Below are positions 21,236-33,679 of a stretch of DNA of 64,000 nucleotides, in pieces. The stretch comes from Harmonia axyridis (Eukaryota; Arthropoda; Insecta; Coleoptera; Coccinellidae). The notes beneath the pieces are model-generated. The model had not been told where the DNA came from. It made no database searches and saw only the letters and a program-made list of their open reading frames with translations. The stretch lies in the NCBI RefSeq assembly GCF_914767665.1, contig NC_059504.1:45601720-45665719 (forward strand), in the 5' to 3' direction. The translations under genes and the position numbers were made by a program. Each line of letters starts with the position of its first letter. The stretch's first letter is position 1.

Positions 21236-22456
21236 CAGGGTGTTTCATTGGGAAACGAAAATACTTCACAGGTGCATTGGTGGCACCAAGGCGGTTCTGG
21301 AGATACCCCATTTATTGGGTCTTACTGTCTTTGTAGCCGAGATACAGGGTTGTTTATGAATTTTGCCCGTTTCTTTCTGAGGCCATATCAAACGAACCAC
21401 CCGGCATATTTTCTTCATATTTGGCAAATATGTTCCTAATTGAGAGCCCAAACGTATCAATCAATAACCGCCTTGAAAATCCAGGTCCGGGTTAACAAAA
21501 AATTATGAATCGTTTGAAACCTCGAAACAACACCCTGTACAGCGGAATTTTGAAAATCCGTTTTAATATTCGGAAACACCACTAAAAACTAAACTGAGAC
21601 GTTTACTTCAAATTTTCGCGCAGACAGTTTTACTGCACAAATTTTCAACGTAAAAGTGAAGTTTTTAAGAACTTGGATACCTGAAAGTGGTTTGAAGTGA
21701 CTTTTAACAATGAACTATCAAAAATATTGAATCCATAATTATTTCAAGATTACTTTGTTATTCATTTTTACATTGGTTCTTCTTTTTATAGTTGTATACT
21801 ATTTCAGATTCTATTTATTGAGAATTAAGTTGCATTAGGTTGATATCGAATATTTTGAAACAATTATGAACAAAAAAATATAATAACAAAATAATTAATT
21901 AATCTGAATTATTCTAAACAACAATGGTCTTCTGTCAAATTGATGGTTGTCAACCTACTTGATTGAATACGAATTTTATGATTATTCGCAGTAGTGAAAA
22001 GCTCTGCTGAAAGAAACAATAGACTTCACTCACAAAAGGGGATTATGATCGCAATAACTAACTCATAGATTAATCACTAAAAGTTACTTTAAACCACTTC
22101 CAGCAAACCAAATTCTTAAAAAATTCACGTTTTCGTTGAAAATTTGTGCAGTATGTAATGAGAAACGACGAGAGACTGAGAGAGTAACTCAAAAATAAAA
22201 ACTGAAATGGTATACAGCTATAAAAAGGAAAACCAATGTAAAAATGAATTACAAAGTAATCTTGAAATAATTATGAATTCAATATTTTTGATAATTCATT
22301 GTTGAAAGTCACTTCAAACCACTTTCAGGTATCCAAGTTCTCAAAAACTTCACTTTAACGTTGAATATTTGTGCGGTAAAACTGTCTGCGCGAAAATTTG
22401 AAGTACACGTCCCAGTTTAGTTTTTAGTGGTGTTTCCGAATATTAAAACAGATTTT
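21236..22456. repeat. Foldback element of the 35103 family, right arm truncated
   Basis: Starts CAGGGTGTTTCATTGGGAAA right after a TA and follows 35103-36488 closely. Inner arm segments recur in reverse orientation at about 22320-22456 (CACTTTCAGGTATCCAAGTT block to the GTGTTTCCGAATATTAAAAC block). The outer roughly 320 bases of the right arm are missing. The frames inside it are not genes. It lies in an intron of the diuretic hormone gene. Confidence 0.85.
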
Positions 22457-22529
22457 CATCATCATCACTGACTTAGCTAGTTTTTTCAACGATTATTTTG
22501 AAAATATATCATTTCTTTGCACATTGTAC

Positions 22530-22937
22530 AGGGTGGACCAAATTGGACATTTTGAAGAGGAACTCCTATTTCTATAGTAGATAGGCGAAAACAGATGTCG
22601 GTGTCTTAGGGCCAATTTTCATGAGAAACTCATTGGCGAAAACCGCGCAACTCCATCATAGCTATCACCGTTACAAAGTTACAGGGTGGTTTTCGGAAAT
22701 GTTCATTTTTGAAATATTTCATTCATTAAATTCTACGTAAAAAATTGCTACAAGAATGTTTTTACAAAAATAATAAATTTCAACAGAAAAAAAGTTACAG
22801 CAATATTTCGAAAATGAACATTTCCGAAAAACACCCGGTAACTATGTAACGTTGATGGAGTTGCGGTTATCGCCAATGAGTTTCTCATGAAAGAAATAGG
22901 ACTTCCCCTCAGAAAGTGTCCAATTTGGCCCACTCTG
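22530..22937. repeat. 408-base palindromic element with CAGGGTGGACC ends
   Basis: Left end CAGGGTGGACCAAATTGGAC and right end its near-perfect complement ending CCCACTCTG, both flanked by TA. Arms of about 190 bases share the GAGTTTCTCATGA, TTGCGG/CCGCAA and GAAATGTTCATTTT blocks. A single-ended relative is at 57597. It is a MITE-like foldback inside a diuretic-hormone intron. Confidence 0.88.
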
Positions 22938-23897
22938 TACATATCATCAATTCTTTCAAGAAAAACGAAAAGTTACCAAATTTTTTTTCATTCGCAAATT
23001 AACAATTTTTACTTTCTACAATGTCGAATTTTGTTTGAGGAAATAATGGAGAATCCCATAAAAATCGTTGATTTGTAAGAAGAAATATCTCTGATTAGCA
23101 GCCACGTGGTGGTGTTCCCTTTTAAGTTATTTCTCAAGAAATCTGAACTTCCGATGAATTAACATCTGCCAATCATCTTTGGGGAGTGACAACATCTCTG
23201 TATTTTCTTCAGATCTCGGAAACTTGAAATATTTTCAGAATAGTTTTTGTTGACATTGGTTAAATGAACAAGTTCTCCAAATTTTTCATATCTATGAATA
23301 AAATTAATTTTTTGAATAGTCGAAAAAAATTTATCAATTCCTTTAGGAAATTTTCATATCAGGCTTTTTTAAAAAGAATTTTATTGTAAATAGGTATCCT
23401 CAAACTCATTTCAAACATTACAATGAGAAGAAAAAGGAGAAAAAAAGTAAGAATTAGAACAGAAGCAAAAAGGTATTAGCATACTGTGTATAATTCGAAA
23501 TCATGCTTAGTCATGCTCAGACACTAACTACTTAAATATTTTAAAAATCCAAAAGAAAAGAAGGTATTTATACGAAGATTTTCCTCATTTTAATAGCAAA
23601 TCTTCCTATACGTACAGTTTAGGGTAAAAACTAATAAACCATCACAATATACTTACTATGTTTTCTTATATAAAATAAGGCGACTCAGTTAGGTTTCAAA
23701 TCACTTGAACACAGTAAACTAATACAACAATACACGAGTGGAAAAGTAGATTTTTGAAGCATCAGAAGAATTTCGTAAGCGAAGAAAGCAGGAGAGGAAA
23801 GGCCGTAGAAAGCATCTATACCTCAGCAATTCAAATGGCAACTATTACTTTTTCTCATATTTAACTGGACAAAAGGACAAGGCTTTATGATTTATAT
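22938..23897. other. Intronic DNA with one dispersed repeat
   Basis: The segment at about 23040-23130 (ending ...GTGGTGGTGTTCCCTTTTAA) is related to 28860-28955 (...GTGGTGGTATTCCCTCTTAA). The rest is AT-rich with no recognised element. Confidence 0.4.
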
Positions 23898-24609
23898 GCA
23901 GGGTGAGACAACAATGTGTAACGAGCTTTCTGGGGTGATAGTACAATAAAAAATAAGTATAGTTTGATAGATAGACTTATGGCCAAAATTCTACATTTCT
24001 GATAATAAAGGGTGTTTTTAGAGGGTGAGTCATGTTTTTTTGGGATAACTTATTTCGTTGTATTCGTTTTGGTGAAAAAATAGAAGCATTCGATGAATCG
24101 AAGAAAATTACAAGAAAAAGGTACTCTTATCTATAGGTAAAAAAATTGAAAGTTTACGAGATATTTGAGTTATTGTAGTTACATTATGTCAGCATATTCA
24201 TTCATCGCGAAATTCATCGATAACCATAGAAGTTGTTCCAAAAAAATCATGACTCACCCTCTAAAAACACTTTTTATAACAATATCAGAAACGAAGAAGT
24301 GTAACTAAAAAAGTTTTGTAACAACATAGATATTTATGCACTACATTTCAATCTGATTGATTCCACGGTTTAGAAGTTATGCGGAGAAATTTTTTAAATT
24401 TTATTAACTTTGGAAGTTATACCCCCTTAATATGCATTTTGGCTCACAAGTTTATTTTTTTAATAACAATAATAATAAACTTTATTCAGCACTCGGCTAT
24501 TGAAAACAATACAAATGTAATCCACTAACTTATTCATCAAACAATACTTATTTTTCGATGTACTATCATCCCTAGAAAGCCCAGTACACATTTTTGACTC
24601 ACCTTGTAT
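23898..24609. repeat. Nested inverted repeat
   Basis: An outer inverted repeat pairs about 23898-24003 (GCAGGGTGAG..., GGTGATAGTACA) with about 24290-24609 (TGTACTATCATCC..., CTCACCTTGTA). Inside, a second palindrome at about 24006-24284 has ends AAGGGTGTTTTTAGAGGGTG and its complement CACCCTCTAAAAACACTTTT. It interrupts the outer arms near their tip, so one foldback seems to have landed in another. Confidence 0.75.
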
Positions 24610-24940
24610 ACGCGAGCTTTGAGGTATATACCAATATTTACCTCTTTGGTAAGCTGGCACGTTTATGAACTACCGACATAAATTTTATATTTGATTCGTT
24701 TGATTAATAAATTAGAACATTTTCTCTGATTCGATGTTCCCAAATTTTTTCCATGGACTAGTTATTTTCTAATTGCTTCTATATTTTAACGTATTCTCGA
24801 CTAAAACTTTAATTTCGAATTACAGTTTCAATTGAGACTGTCGAATGAATAGGTACTAGTATTTTATCTTACGATTCTCATTAAATAACTTTTGGTGCAG
24901 CTATAGTAATTTTACAAAATTACAGCTTCTCAGTACTTAC
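24610..24940. other. First part of the diuretic hormone intron
   Basis: AT-rich; begins on the minus strand with the donor GTAAGT at 24940. No other feature seen. Confidence 0.5.
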
Positions 24941-25180
24941 CAATCTTTCAGACTCTGAATTTAGATCATCTGACATAAGGTAAACACTAGGATCGCCCAG
25001 CCTCCTCCAATCTGGTTTGTATTTCGGTTGTATCTTCGGCAGCAGATAGTTGTTCAGAGTTTCTTGCTCAGGTGCGATGTTAATAGGCTCTAAGAAAGAG
25101 CCGTAGTAGTCTGCGGAGTTATCTTCGGCTTTAGTTGCTATAACCAACACTGCGAATGCTAAGTAAACGGGCCAATGCAT
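24941..25180 (-). CDS. Dh37/Dh47: CRF-like diuretic hormone gene, shared signal-peptide exon
   Basis: Eighty codons from the ATG at 25180 to donor TTG|GTAAGT (phase 0). The acceptor TTTTTTTCAG lies 9 bases before the ATG, so there is an upstream 5' UTR exon. The first 18 residues (MHWPVYLAFAVLVIATKA) form a signal peptide; the remainder is an acidic, tyrosine-containing spacer ending DLNSESERL. Joined to either 20829-21002 or 17618-17845 it gives secreted precursors of 137 or 155 residues. The gene thus spans about 7.6 kb, mainly because transposon remnants fill its introns. TTG is the only start upstream in this frame, which supports the ATG. Confidence 0.88.
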
Positions 25181-25189
25181 GATAGAAAC

Positions 25190-27718
25190 CTGAAAAAAAT
25201 CCAAAGTTCAAAAAATTTGAAGAAATTCTATGCAAATATCCGTTCACGGTTTAAAAATTCTTACGTCTGCGAGACCACAGAAGTTCGTAATTCAAAGACG
25301 AAAACTGAACGAGTGGTACCACAGAATGAGAGCGAATTCACAAATCACGCAGGTTTACCAATTCACCCTTCCTCCTTTCTGATTGGCTTACATCCTCAAA
25401 CAACATTCTGTTTATGGCGGCTCGTCGTCATATTTGAACATTTCCCATTCAAACAAGCGCCCTTCAGGCACAAGCAATATTATTTCACCGCAAGGATGGA
25501 TTTTCCGAATTAAACAAACCGATCAGCGAAATGGCTTTTCCGATATGGTATGATACGTGAGGAAATCATCGAGCCACGTCGCTTATTGAATTTCTTCTTC
25601 TTGTAGACATTTCTCAGTTTCATCACGTAGAACGTATTGCCGTCGATAACTCTGATAAAATATTTATAGGGTTTGTACAAGAGGGACGTATAATATATCT
25701 TGATGGTCGAATGAATCGAATTGGAAGAATAAGTTTGGAATGAAAGGACTCTTTCACGCTGAAATCCAATAATTTTCTCAAGAAACCGCACTGGCTCGGC
25801 AAACTTCTTAATTGACACTGATAACCGTAGACAGCTCGAGTTTCAGAAAGAAGAATAGCTGCAGACTAATCTATTCAGAAGCACAGAGGACTAAATTAAA
25901 TTATTGTAGGAGCTGCCTTGGGAATTAATTATGTTTAATGAAAAGTAGTGCCAGTCTATGAACATAATTATTGTTCCCACTGATGAATCTACAAGTTGTC
26001 CATCCCACATTTCTATGGATAATCAAATTGGAAAATTTTGCAGATGAATTTGATGGGGGTTAATTTTGACAGCTGAGTGAATCGATCATAGAATATTAAG
26101 AAAAAATTCGTAGAAAGTGTACTGAATACTTGGAGTATAATCAAACGAGTATTACCTTTCACAAATCTAAATTTTTACTGGTGGCATATTATTTCTTACA
26201 AGGAGAAAATGGGTAAGAAAAACAGAACCTACCTCTATGTCAGAACCATTGAAATTACATCATGCTTGAATTGAGAGGCAATAAAATAATGAATATAACC
26301 CTTAACCTTCACTATTTTATTTCAAACTTATCGCGAACTTGGAGAATTTCCAATCGAAGAATGAACGCTCAAATTGCTAATTGCTTTAGTTGCACAGATC
26401 AGAGTGATCACGTTCCGATTTGAAAACAAAAAGTGTAGGATCGTGATACGCGTGTTTGGGAGTAGAATCAAAATACTTGCAATAATTACAGAAATGTGGA
26501 TATAGCATTGACGTGAATTCAATAGTTGCATCTGTTGTCTCGTAAATATTGGGTATTTATTTTCTATGGATCTGATGATGTGATATGTTGGGAATTGGTA
26601 TTTCATATCAACACACAAAATCTTCACTATGGAACTCTAGACAGATTTTGCCCATTAATGAACTTAACCGCGACATTTATGATCTGAACCTATCTTGAAA
26701 ATTTCAAGTTTCTGGGTCTTTATTTGAGATATCGTTTTTACGGACGGACAAAATCCAATTTGAGGACTGATTCATCAGAGAGTCGAAAATAACAGATATT
26801 GTGATGAAACGATAGATCGATCTGTTTAGAGAATGTGAAAATAGTAGATATATTCTTAAAAAAGTTGTAGAATGGGCTCTTATTCCAACACGAATGCGAA
26901 ATTCGAAAACGAGCGACGCAGGAGCGAGTATTGAGTATTGGAATTGCCTTGTGAACGAGTATTAGACGATATTTTCTCTATTTCAGTCAAGTTTTGTGAA
27001 ATAATGTCGAAATTAAATGTAAAATTCAGATTATACATCCCAGTGACTTTTGTATTGTACCTAGGCAGTTGGTGTGTCTGTTACGAAAATTGTCAGATTT
27101 TGGAATTTGAATTTGAGTCGTATGTTTTGAATTTTGAAATAATTTATAATTACGCATTAAATTCGTGAATTGTCTGAAAAAATCGATTCAATATCACCAG
27201 AATCAAGAGGAATTGCAAATATTTCACTATATCCAAATTATATTATATTGACAATTAAAGTATGTTGAAATTTGATAAGATCGGAAGTCAGTCAAGACAA
27301 CCACAAAACGAAAAATATAACTGACAACAATGCTGTTATGAGTTTATTACAGCACTGTTCTTAGTACTGTAATGAACTCATTGCGATTCTGAAATAGAGA
27401 ATATACTATTATCACCACGATCTTGGAGTGTTTGTGATCCAATTAATAGGTATTTCAAGAATAGTATCTCTCAACGTTAAGAGTAGTAGTAAGTTCAGAG
27501 CATATGAAACTTCGAACAAATTTGGGTTCATTTATTACATGCAATCTAAATCCGATAATGGAGCCTAATGATACTGTGTTGGAAAAAATTCGAAGATTTC
27601 AGCGCTTAAAAGGGATTACCACCACGTGGCTTTCCGCTTATCAATCAAACTTTGTTACCCATTCATTTCCCCTCTGGCGGTCCTGCAATGACCAAACTTT
27701 TCACAGTGTACGAAGTTG
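25190..27718. other. Upstream region of the hormone gene and intergenic DNA
   Basis: No supported gene. About 26640-26860 resembles 47215-47400 (ACTTGACCGCG block, then GAAAAT and GATAGAxCGATCTGTT block), a dispersed repeat of unknown type. A hairpin lies at about 27334-27382 (GAGTTTATTACAGCAC paired with GTACTGTAATGAACTC). Confidence 0.4.
25661..25668 (-). promoter_or_regulatory. Candidate TATA box for the diuretic hormone gene
   Basis: Minus-strand TATAAATA about 480 bases above the signal-peptide ATG, in a region that must hold the 5' UTR exon. A 102-codon minus-strand frame (25510-25818, no ATG start) overlaps it and is probably untranslated. Position alone supports it; no start-site data. 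Confidence 0.25.
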
Positions 27719-27720
27719 TA

Positions 27721-28648
27721 TAGGGTGTTTTTTTCGAGGTATATAACTTTAAGTTGGCAATACTGTTCAAGATGGCCACCGATTTAACAGCTGTCAAGTG
27801 ATTTATTCTCAGTTTGGTTTGGCAATTCATCATGAATAGACTCACGCCTGAACAACGCTTGCAAATAGTGCAATTTTATTTCGAAAATAATGGTTCTGTG
27901 CGGAATACGTATCGCGCACTACGTTCATTTTATTTTGTTTAGCGATGAAGCGCACTTCTGGTTGAATGGCTACGTCAAGAAACAAAACTGCCGTATTTGG
28001 AGAAGCTAGTCCTCAAGTATATGTCGAAACACCGTTACATCCAGAAAAAACTGACTGTTTGGTGCGCTTTATGGGCTGGTGGAATCATTGGTCCGTACTT
28101 CTTCAAAAACGACGATGGCCAGAACAATGGTGATCGGTATAGAGCCATGATTACTAACTTTTTCATTCCTGAATTGAACAACCATGATGTCCAGGAGCTG
28201 TGGTTCCAACAAGACGGCGCAACATGTCATACAGCTCGTGCCACAATCGATTTATTGAAAGACACGTTTGGTGACCGCCTAATTTCACGTTTTGGACCTG
28301 TGAATTGGCCTCCAAGATCTTGTGATTTAACACCGCAGGACTACTTTCTGTGGGGCTATGTAAAGTCATTGGTCTATGCGGATAAGCCACAAACCCTTGA
28401 CCATTTGGAAGACAACATTCGCCGTGTTATTGCCGATATACAGCCACAAATGTTGGAAAAAGTCATCGAAAATTGGACGTCCAGATTGGACTACATCCGA
28501 GCCAGCCGTGGCGTTCATATGCCAGAAATCATATTTAAAATGTAATGCCACAAGATTATCTTGCGGATAAATAAAATTCATGTCAATCGAATAATCCATC
28601 GTTGTTTAATTGCAATTAAAGTTCTATAGCTCTAAAAAAAACACCCTT
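27721..28648 (+). mobile_element. DD41D mariner-like element copy A, internally deleted
   Basis: TAGGGTGTTTTTTTCGAGGT at the left end and ACACCCTT at the right, flanked by TA (27719-27720, 28649-28650). The transposase start (RLTPEQRLQIVQFYFENNGS, VRNTYRAL) is at about 27830-27920, then a deletion removes the rest of the DNA-binding region and the frame resumes at SDEAHFWLNGYV. The catalytic part includes LWAGGIIGPYFFKND, WFQQDGATCHTA and DYFLWGYVKS. Counting from the D of QQDGA to the D of TP-x-D gives 41 residues between, as in rosa-type mariners. The 182-codon frame at 27997-28545 is the surviving catalytic part. No active transposase. Confidence 0.9.
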
Positions 28649-28650
28649 TA

Positions 28651-29670
28651 CATTCACTTCATTTTCTTTCCCTTTTTGAAGCAATTAAATAGAGGGTATG
28701 ACGATCGATTATTCTTCTCACAAAATTATAGTTTTACCTCTTTTGTTAAGATTTTTGGTAGTTTTTTCTCACGAATATTTAAAAAATATTTCAGTGCATT
28801 GTACGATGTTCATAAACGAAAAACTATTGACTTTCCACAATGTAGATTATTGGTTAAAATAATTATGTGAAAACCCCATAAGAATCGGTGAAGGTAAGAG
28901 GAAAAAATCTATAATTTCGTTTTGACCTGAGCGTGGTGGTATTCCCTCTTAACGGCAACAGATCGTCGCGTCCATAGTGAAACATCCTGTATGTAGATAT
29001 ATATTCTGTGAAATACTGAATTTATATATGCACACACAGAACCGAATAAAATTACTATTTGATGAACATACTCTAATTTAATGGAATATATGATTATTAT
29101 TTAGTTTGGCGCCATTATCCCAAGTATGAATGCTTTTCATTTGAACATATCGCAAATCAATTTACCAGAATGGAAAATAGGATCAACAGAGCGTATGAAA
29201 TTGAAATGTAGCTATTGTATGTTCGTCCACCATAATTTCATATTCGTTCTGATATACCTCTACGTGTTGTAAACTGAATTCTAATATGTTTGAAGTTATT
29301 CCATGGTAATTTGCAAGCTTGCATAAGGGTTGTTTATTTTTCTTGTGACTATAAAATATCAGGGCTTCATTGCAGCGAAATCGCGAATAGCAAAGCAACA
29401 TCTTTCGAATCGATAATGTTAATTTTCATAAGTTGAATAGTTCTTCAATTGGAATTTTAACGAACAAGTAGGTAGCCAACCTACAGTTTTAACTTCAAAC
29501 ATGATGAATAAAACTTATTATTCAGAATTCGATGTGATTGATTCATTTCTTCAAACATTTGATAAAGACGTCATATTTTGACTAACAAGAGATCATCGAA
29601 AAGTTCTACTTTTCATCCGCGCAGGGAAAAGTGTTGTCTAGCAATGATAACTATCAACTATTATACATAT
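28651..29670. other. Intergenic DNA
   Basis: No gene. A repeat segment at about 28860-28955 is related to 23040-23130. The rest is AT-rich. Confidence 0.4.
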
Positions 29671-29672
29671 TA

Positions 29673-31056
29673 AAGGGTGTTTTTTTAGAGCTATAGAACT
29701 TTAAATTGCAATAAAACAACGATGGATTATTCGATTGACGTGAATTTTATTTATCCGCAAGATAATCTTGTGGCATTACATTTTAAATATGATTTCTGGC
29801 ATATGACCGCCCCGGCTGGCTCGGATGTAGTCCAATCTGAACGTCCAATTTTCGATGACTTTTTCCAACATTTGTGGCCGTATATCGGCAATAACACGGC
29901 GAATGTTATCTTCCAAATGGTCTAGGGTTTGTGGCTTATCCGCATAGACCAATGACTTTACATAGCCCCACAGAAAGTAGTCTAGCGGTGTTAAATCTAT
30001 CAGAAGTGCGCTTCATCGCTAAGGCCCAGTTTCACCAAATGCATTAATCTTGACTTGGCTCTAAAGTGAGGCCTTAGATCACGATTAATGTAATGTAGCG
30101 TTTCACCACACTCCAAAGCGCCATTAAATCGACCAATCGCGATTTAGCACTAATCGGCCATTTTTGGAGGATTATAACCTTTCAAGTTGAGATTAATAAT
30201 TATTTATCAGTATGGAACTCTTGTCTATGTAATTATTTTTCCGGAAATTTCTAATTTTTGGGTCAATTTTATCAAAATATGACTATATGTATAGGCTCAA
30301 TATTTCCCATTTAAAATACACGTAAACTTTGTTTTTGTGTTTTATGAAATTTATTGCAAAGAATAATTTATTGATATGTTTGATTGAAATATTATTTAAG
30401 AAGCAGTTAAACTTATTAATAAAAATAAATAAGTTGATAAAATTACTTATATAGTTTTTTTTCCAGAATGTGTGGTTTTGTGAAATGGGATAATTTATTT
30501 TTAACTTCTGCAAGTTTCCGACATTTCGAAGCACATCACTCGACATTTTCGGCAAAAATAAACTTTGTTTTTTGTTTACAAGATGACAAATGATTTGAAA
30601 TGTTATGAGTTATGAATGAATGACACCTGACACCTAGCGCCAATGGTGGTCATCACTGCTAATACGATACAGAACACTATTAACTCTTTGTTCACAACGT
30701 TGCCAAATGGTTTGACTATTTAATCGCGATTTGGTTAATCGCGATCATCTTCGGACGGGTTGATGCATGGTGAAACAGAAAACACTGTTAAGCCTGCTTT
30801 AGTAACAAGCGGAGTTTAATCAATCTGGGATCAAGTGCTGTTTGGTGAAACTGGGCCTAATGGACGTAGTGCGCGATACGTATTCCGCACAGAACCATTA
30901 TTTTCTAAATGAAATTGCACTATTTGCAAGCGTTGTTCAGGCGTGAGTCTATTCATGATGAATTGCCAAACCAAACTGAGAATAAATCACTTGGCAGCTG
31001 TTAAATCGGTCGTCATGCCAACTTAAAGTTATATACCTCGAAAAAAAAACACCCTA
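29673..31056 (-). mobile_element. DD41D mariner-like element copy C, mostly deleted, carrying another element
   Basis: Ends AAGGGTGTTTTTTTAGAGCT (transposase 3' side) and ACACCCTA, flanked by TA at 29671-29672 and 31057-31058. Only the last part of the transposase (minus strand, complementary to 29760-30000) and the first part (about 30861-30960) remain; most of the catalytic domain is deleted. A Harbinger-type element sits at 30023-30857. Confidence 0.88.
30023..30857. mobile_element. Harbinger-type non-autonomous element (835 bases)
   Basis: The terminal inverted repeats GGCCCAGTTTCACCAAA and TTTGGTGAAACTGGGCC are perfect over 17 bases, and the insertion is flanked by TAA on both sides (30020-30022, 30858-30860). 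A TAA/TTA 3-base target duplication with GGnCC-type ends fits the PIF/Harbinger superfamily. Subterminal GATTAATCGCGAT-like motifs are repeated. A 90-codon minus frame inside (30283-30555, PKMSSDVLRNVGNLQKLK) has no recognisable domain. The element interrupts mariner copy C exactly at its internal deletion junction. Confidence 0.88.
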
Positions 31057-31058
31057 TA

Positions 31059-32499
31059 CATGTCTGTCAAAATTAACTTAGCATAACAACCGTAACTAGG
31101 CAAATTTTCCATTGATCAATCAATTATAACGATCGTTAATATGAATCTTATTAAAAGTTAGATCTTCAGATTTTTTTGAATTTCAAAATGTTTGAAAATC
31201 TAACATATTTTTTTCGGAGAAGTGACTTTTCATAGCTCACCTTTAATTACCCGTCTCACGTTCGATATAAACAGTGATACTTCTCCTCCTTATGAAATAA
31301 TACACATATGAAATCATATCTTACTATATAAATCCAAGTTGTTCAAAAGATTCTTAATTAATTTTCAGAATCCCATCTAAATCCGGACCTGTCGCTTTCA
31401 CCCGTTTATTAAATTCTTGGAGGTAGATAAAGTTTGTATTTATAGACATAAATATACAATTTTATCTGAGTAGAAATAATTTCAGCAATTCACGGAAAAA
31501 TTTAAGCCATAATATCTTCATTCAAAATATAAATAGTAATTCTTGCGTTGTTTCATTATGAAATATAAATAAAGCGTCTGTATCTTTTGCGATAAAGATT
31601 CCTTATGCGTCTTCTTTATTGATAGGTACCTAAGCAAGAAACTAAATTTTGCAAAAAATCAATTCTTGAAGGACAAAATCAAAACTTGTGAATTGAAGAT
31701 ATTGTTTTCAATTCGAACGAAGTTTTGTGTTGAAAACAAACAAAACGTATAACAATGAATTTCAAGGATGGAATCAATTTTCAAATTTCTATTGAAAACA
31801 AGAATATCTAAAATTGAAAATTAGTTTAATGGAATTGTTCACTTCCCAATCTAACAAACAGAATGCAACAATTTTTATAATGATAGAGGTGGAAACTTCG
31901 AAATTCTTTAGTCAATAATTATAAATACTTATAATAAGCATTCCACGAAAAAAACTGCAGAAAAATCTGTTATAACTGTAGCAAGGCTGATTAAACTTTA
32001 AGTAGGAAAATTTTGTATTGGATTAATCATTTATGCAATTTTTTTCTATTTCACATAAGGAAGATACCGAGTTCTCACGTTCTAATAAAAAAAATAGGTA
32101 ATCAGTTACTTTTATAGTAGTTATCTGAAATGAACTCTCTAAAATATTTGTAGGCAGTTATTACTTAGGTTGGTTCATTTATCCAACTATCAACCAAGAT
32201 TGCACCATCCTGTATATCAGAAATTTAGAGTACCTATATATATATCGTCTTTATCAATAGCTATAAATATCATAAATACTGCAGCATCATTATAAACAGA
32301 CTAATAATAAATTGAAATTTCGAAAAATCGTATCTGGCAAAAATAAACAAACATAAAAATTAAGGAAACTCTGTATTCTTGCACGATTTGATAGCATGTC
32401 ATTCGAACTAATTGCCTAGTCAGAAAATTATCACAAATTCCACTGTTAATCGTTGCAAATTTTTGGGATATAAAGATTTATCATTCGCAAATATACTGG
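31059..32499. other. Intergenic DNA
   Basis: Very AT-rich; no gene, repeat or RNA recognised. Confidence 0.5.
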
Positions 32500-33165
32500 G
32501 TGGCATGAAATAAGAACATCTAAAACATTAAGTGCTCTTATTAAGATACCTAAAATGGAATTGAACATTGAAATTATACGTTTTTTTAATCACCCTTCAT
32601 ACAGGAAGTTCCTTAATAGGAGCTTTGTTTTCGAGATGCAGGGTGATTCTTGTAGTCCAATTTTTTTGTGATTATTATACCAGTTTATCGAATCTTTATT
32701 AATCTTCGCTGCAGATAGGGTAAATAAGTACCAAAACTTATAATTGATTTATTCATCACAGCTCACTTACTGGATCTTTATAATAATTTGGATTTTCCTG
32801 AGGATTACTAGATAATTGTTCGAAATTTTTTTCTAAGAATCGGTAGCAGATACGACAAATCCACAAGAAAACAAAATGTGTTTTACTGGACCAAAATTTC
32901 TATTCACATTTTTCTGAATTACCATTAGTTCAGCAAAAATTGTTCTGGAGGAAGAAAGCGTGCACTATTCAGAAAAAAATATCACCCTGTAGATAAAAAC
33001 TTTAAATTCTAATTTAAATTTGAATCTTAGTCAAATTTGAGTAGAATATCTTGTGAAAAAAAGGTACTATGAGAAAAAAATCAAAGTTCAACACCCGTAT
33101 TTCTAAAACAAAGCGTTTGCGGGTCAAGTTTTTAAAGGACTTTTTTCTTGAAGTCATATTCGTTG
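32500..33165 (+). repeat. Dispersed repeat, three copies in window (32.5, 39.1, 46.0 kb)
   Basis: Shares ordered blocks with 39160-39660 and, in reverse, with about 46035-46560: GGGTAAATAAGTACCAAAACTTATAATTGATT, the ACTGGATCT block, ATATCACCCTGTAGAT, the AATATCTTGTGAA block and CAAAGCGTTTGCGGG. No coding capacity. Class unknown. Confidence 0.8.
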
Positions 33166-33410
33166 TAGGTACCGGGTTTTTCACCATAATTTGACCCCCC
33201 CTTTATCTTCATTACTAAAAGAGGTACAGAAAAATGTTTTCTTCAAAAGTTTCACGAAATCGACTATAGTGTTTCTTAGAATGATTTTACAAAACGAAAT
33301 ATATACCTACAGAGAGGGCAACATATTGATTGCAACTTCATTTTGTCAAATGGAACACCCTGTATATTTTTCTATATTTGACTAGCTCTTTTTCCCCTGA
33401 TTTCGAATCT

Positions 33411-33677
33411 ATAACAAATATTTGGTCTATCTCTCTTATTCTGAGTATCACAGAGTTTCAAATTTTAAGAACCACCTGGCATGCTCAGTAATCAGTTTTC
33501 AAGTGGTAGGCTGCGATAACTCGAAATGTCAAAATGCCAACGAGATAACTCAAAAAAGGGCATTTTGGATTATCGCAGCTTTTCACTTGAAAACTGATTA
33601 CTGAGCATGCCAGGTGGTTCTTAAAATTTGAAACTCTGTGATACTCAGAATAAGAGAGATAGACCAAACATTTGTTA
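33411..33677. repeat. Inner palindrome 1
   Basis: Left arm from ATAACAAATATTTGGTCTAT and right arm to ATAGACCAAACATTTGTTAT; arms of about 120 bases including GCATGCTCAGTAATCAGTTT and its complement. Two 60-codon frames with the same N-terminal sequence lie on opposite strands, a palindrome artefact. Confidence 0.88.
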
Positions 33678-33679
33678 TA

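Noticed and set aside
25510..25818. 102-codon minus-strand frame upstream of the diuretic hormone gene
   Set aside because: No ATG at the start and no domain; more likely 5' UTR or promoter sequence open by chance.
28163..28390. Antisense frames of 64-77 codons that recur in every DD41D mariner copy
   Set aside because: They are the complementary strand of the transposase catalytic region.
30283..30555. 90-codon minus-strand frame inside the Harbinger-like element
   Set aside because: No transposase or MYB-like motif; treated as non-coding interior of a non-autonomous element.
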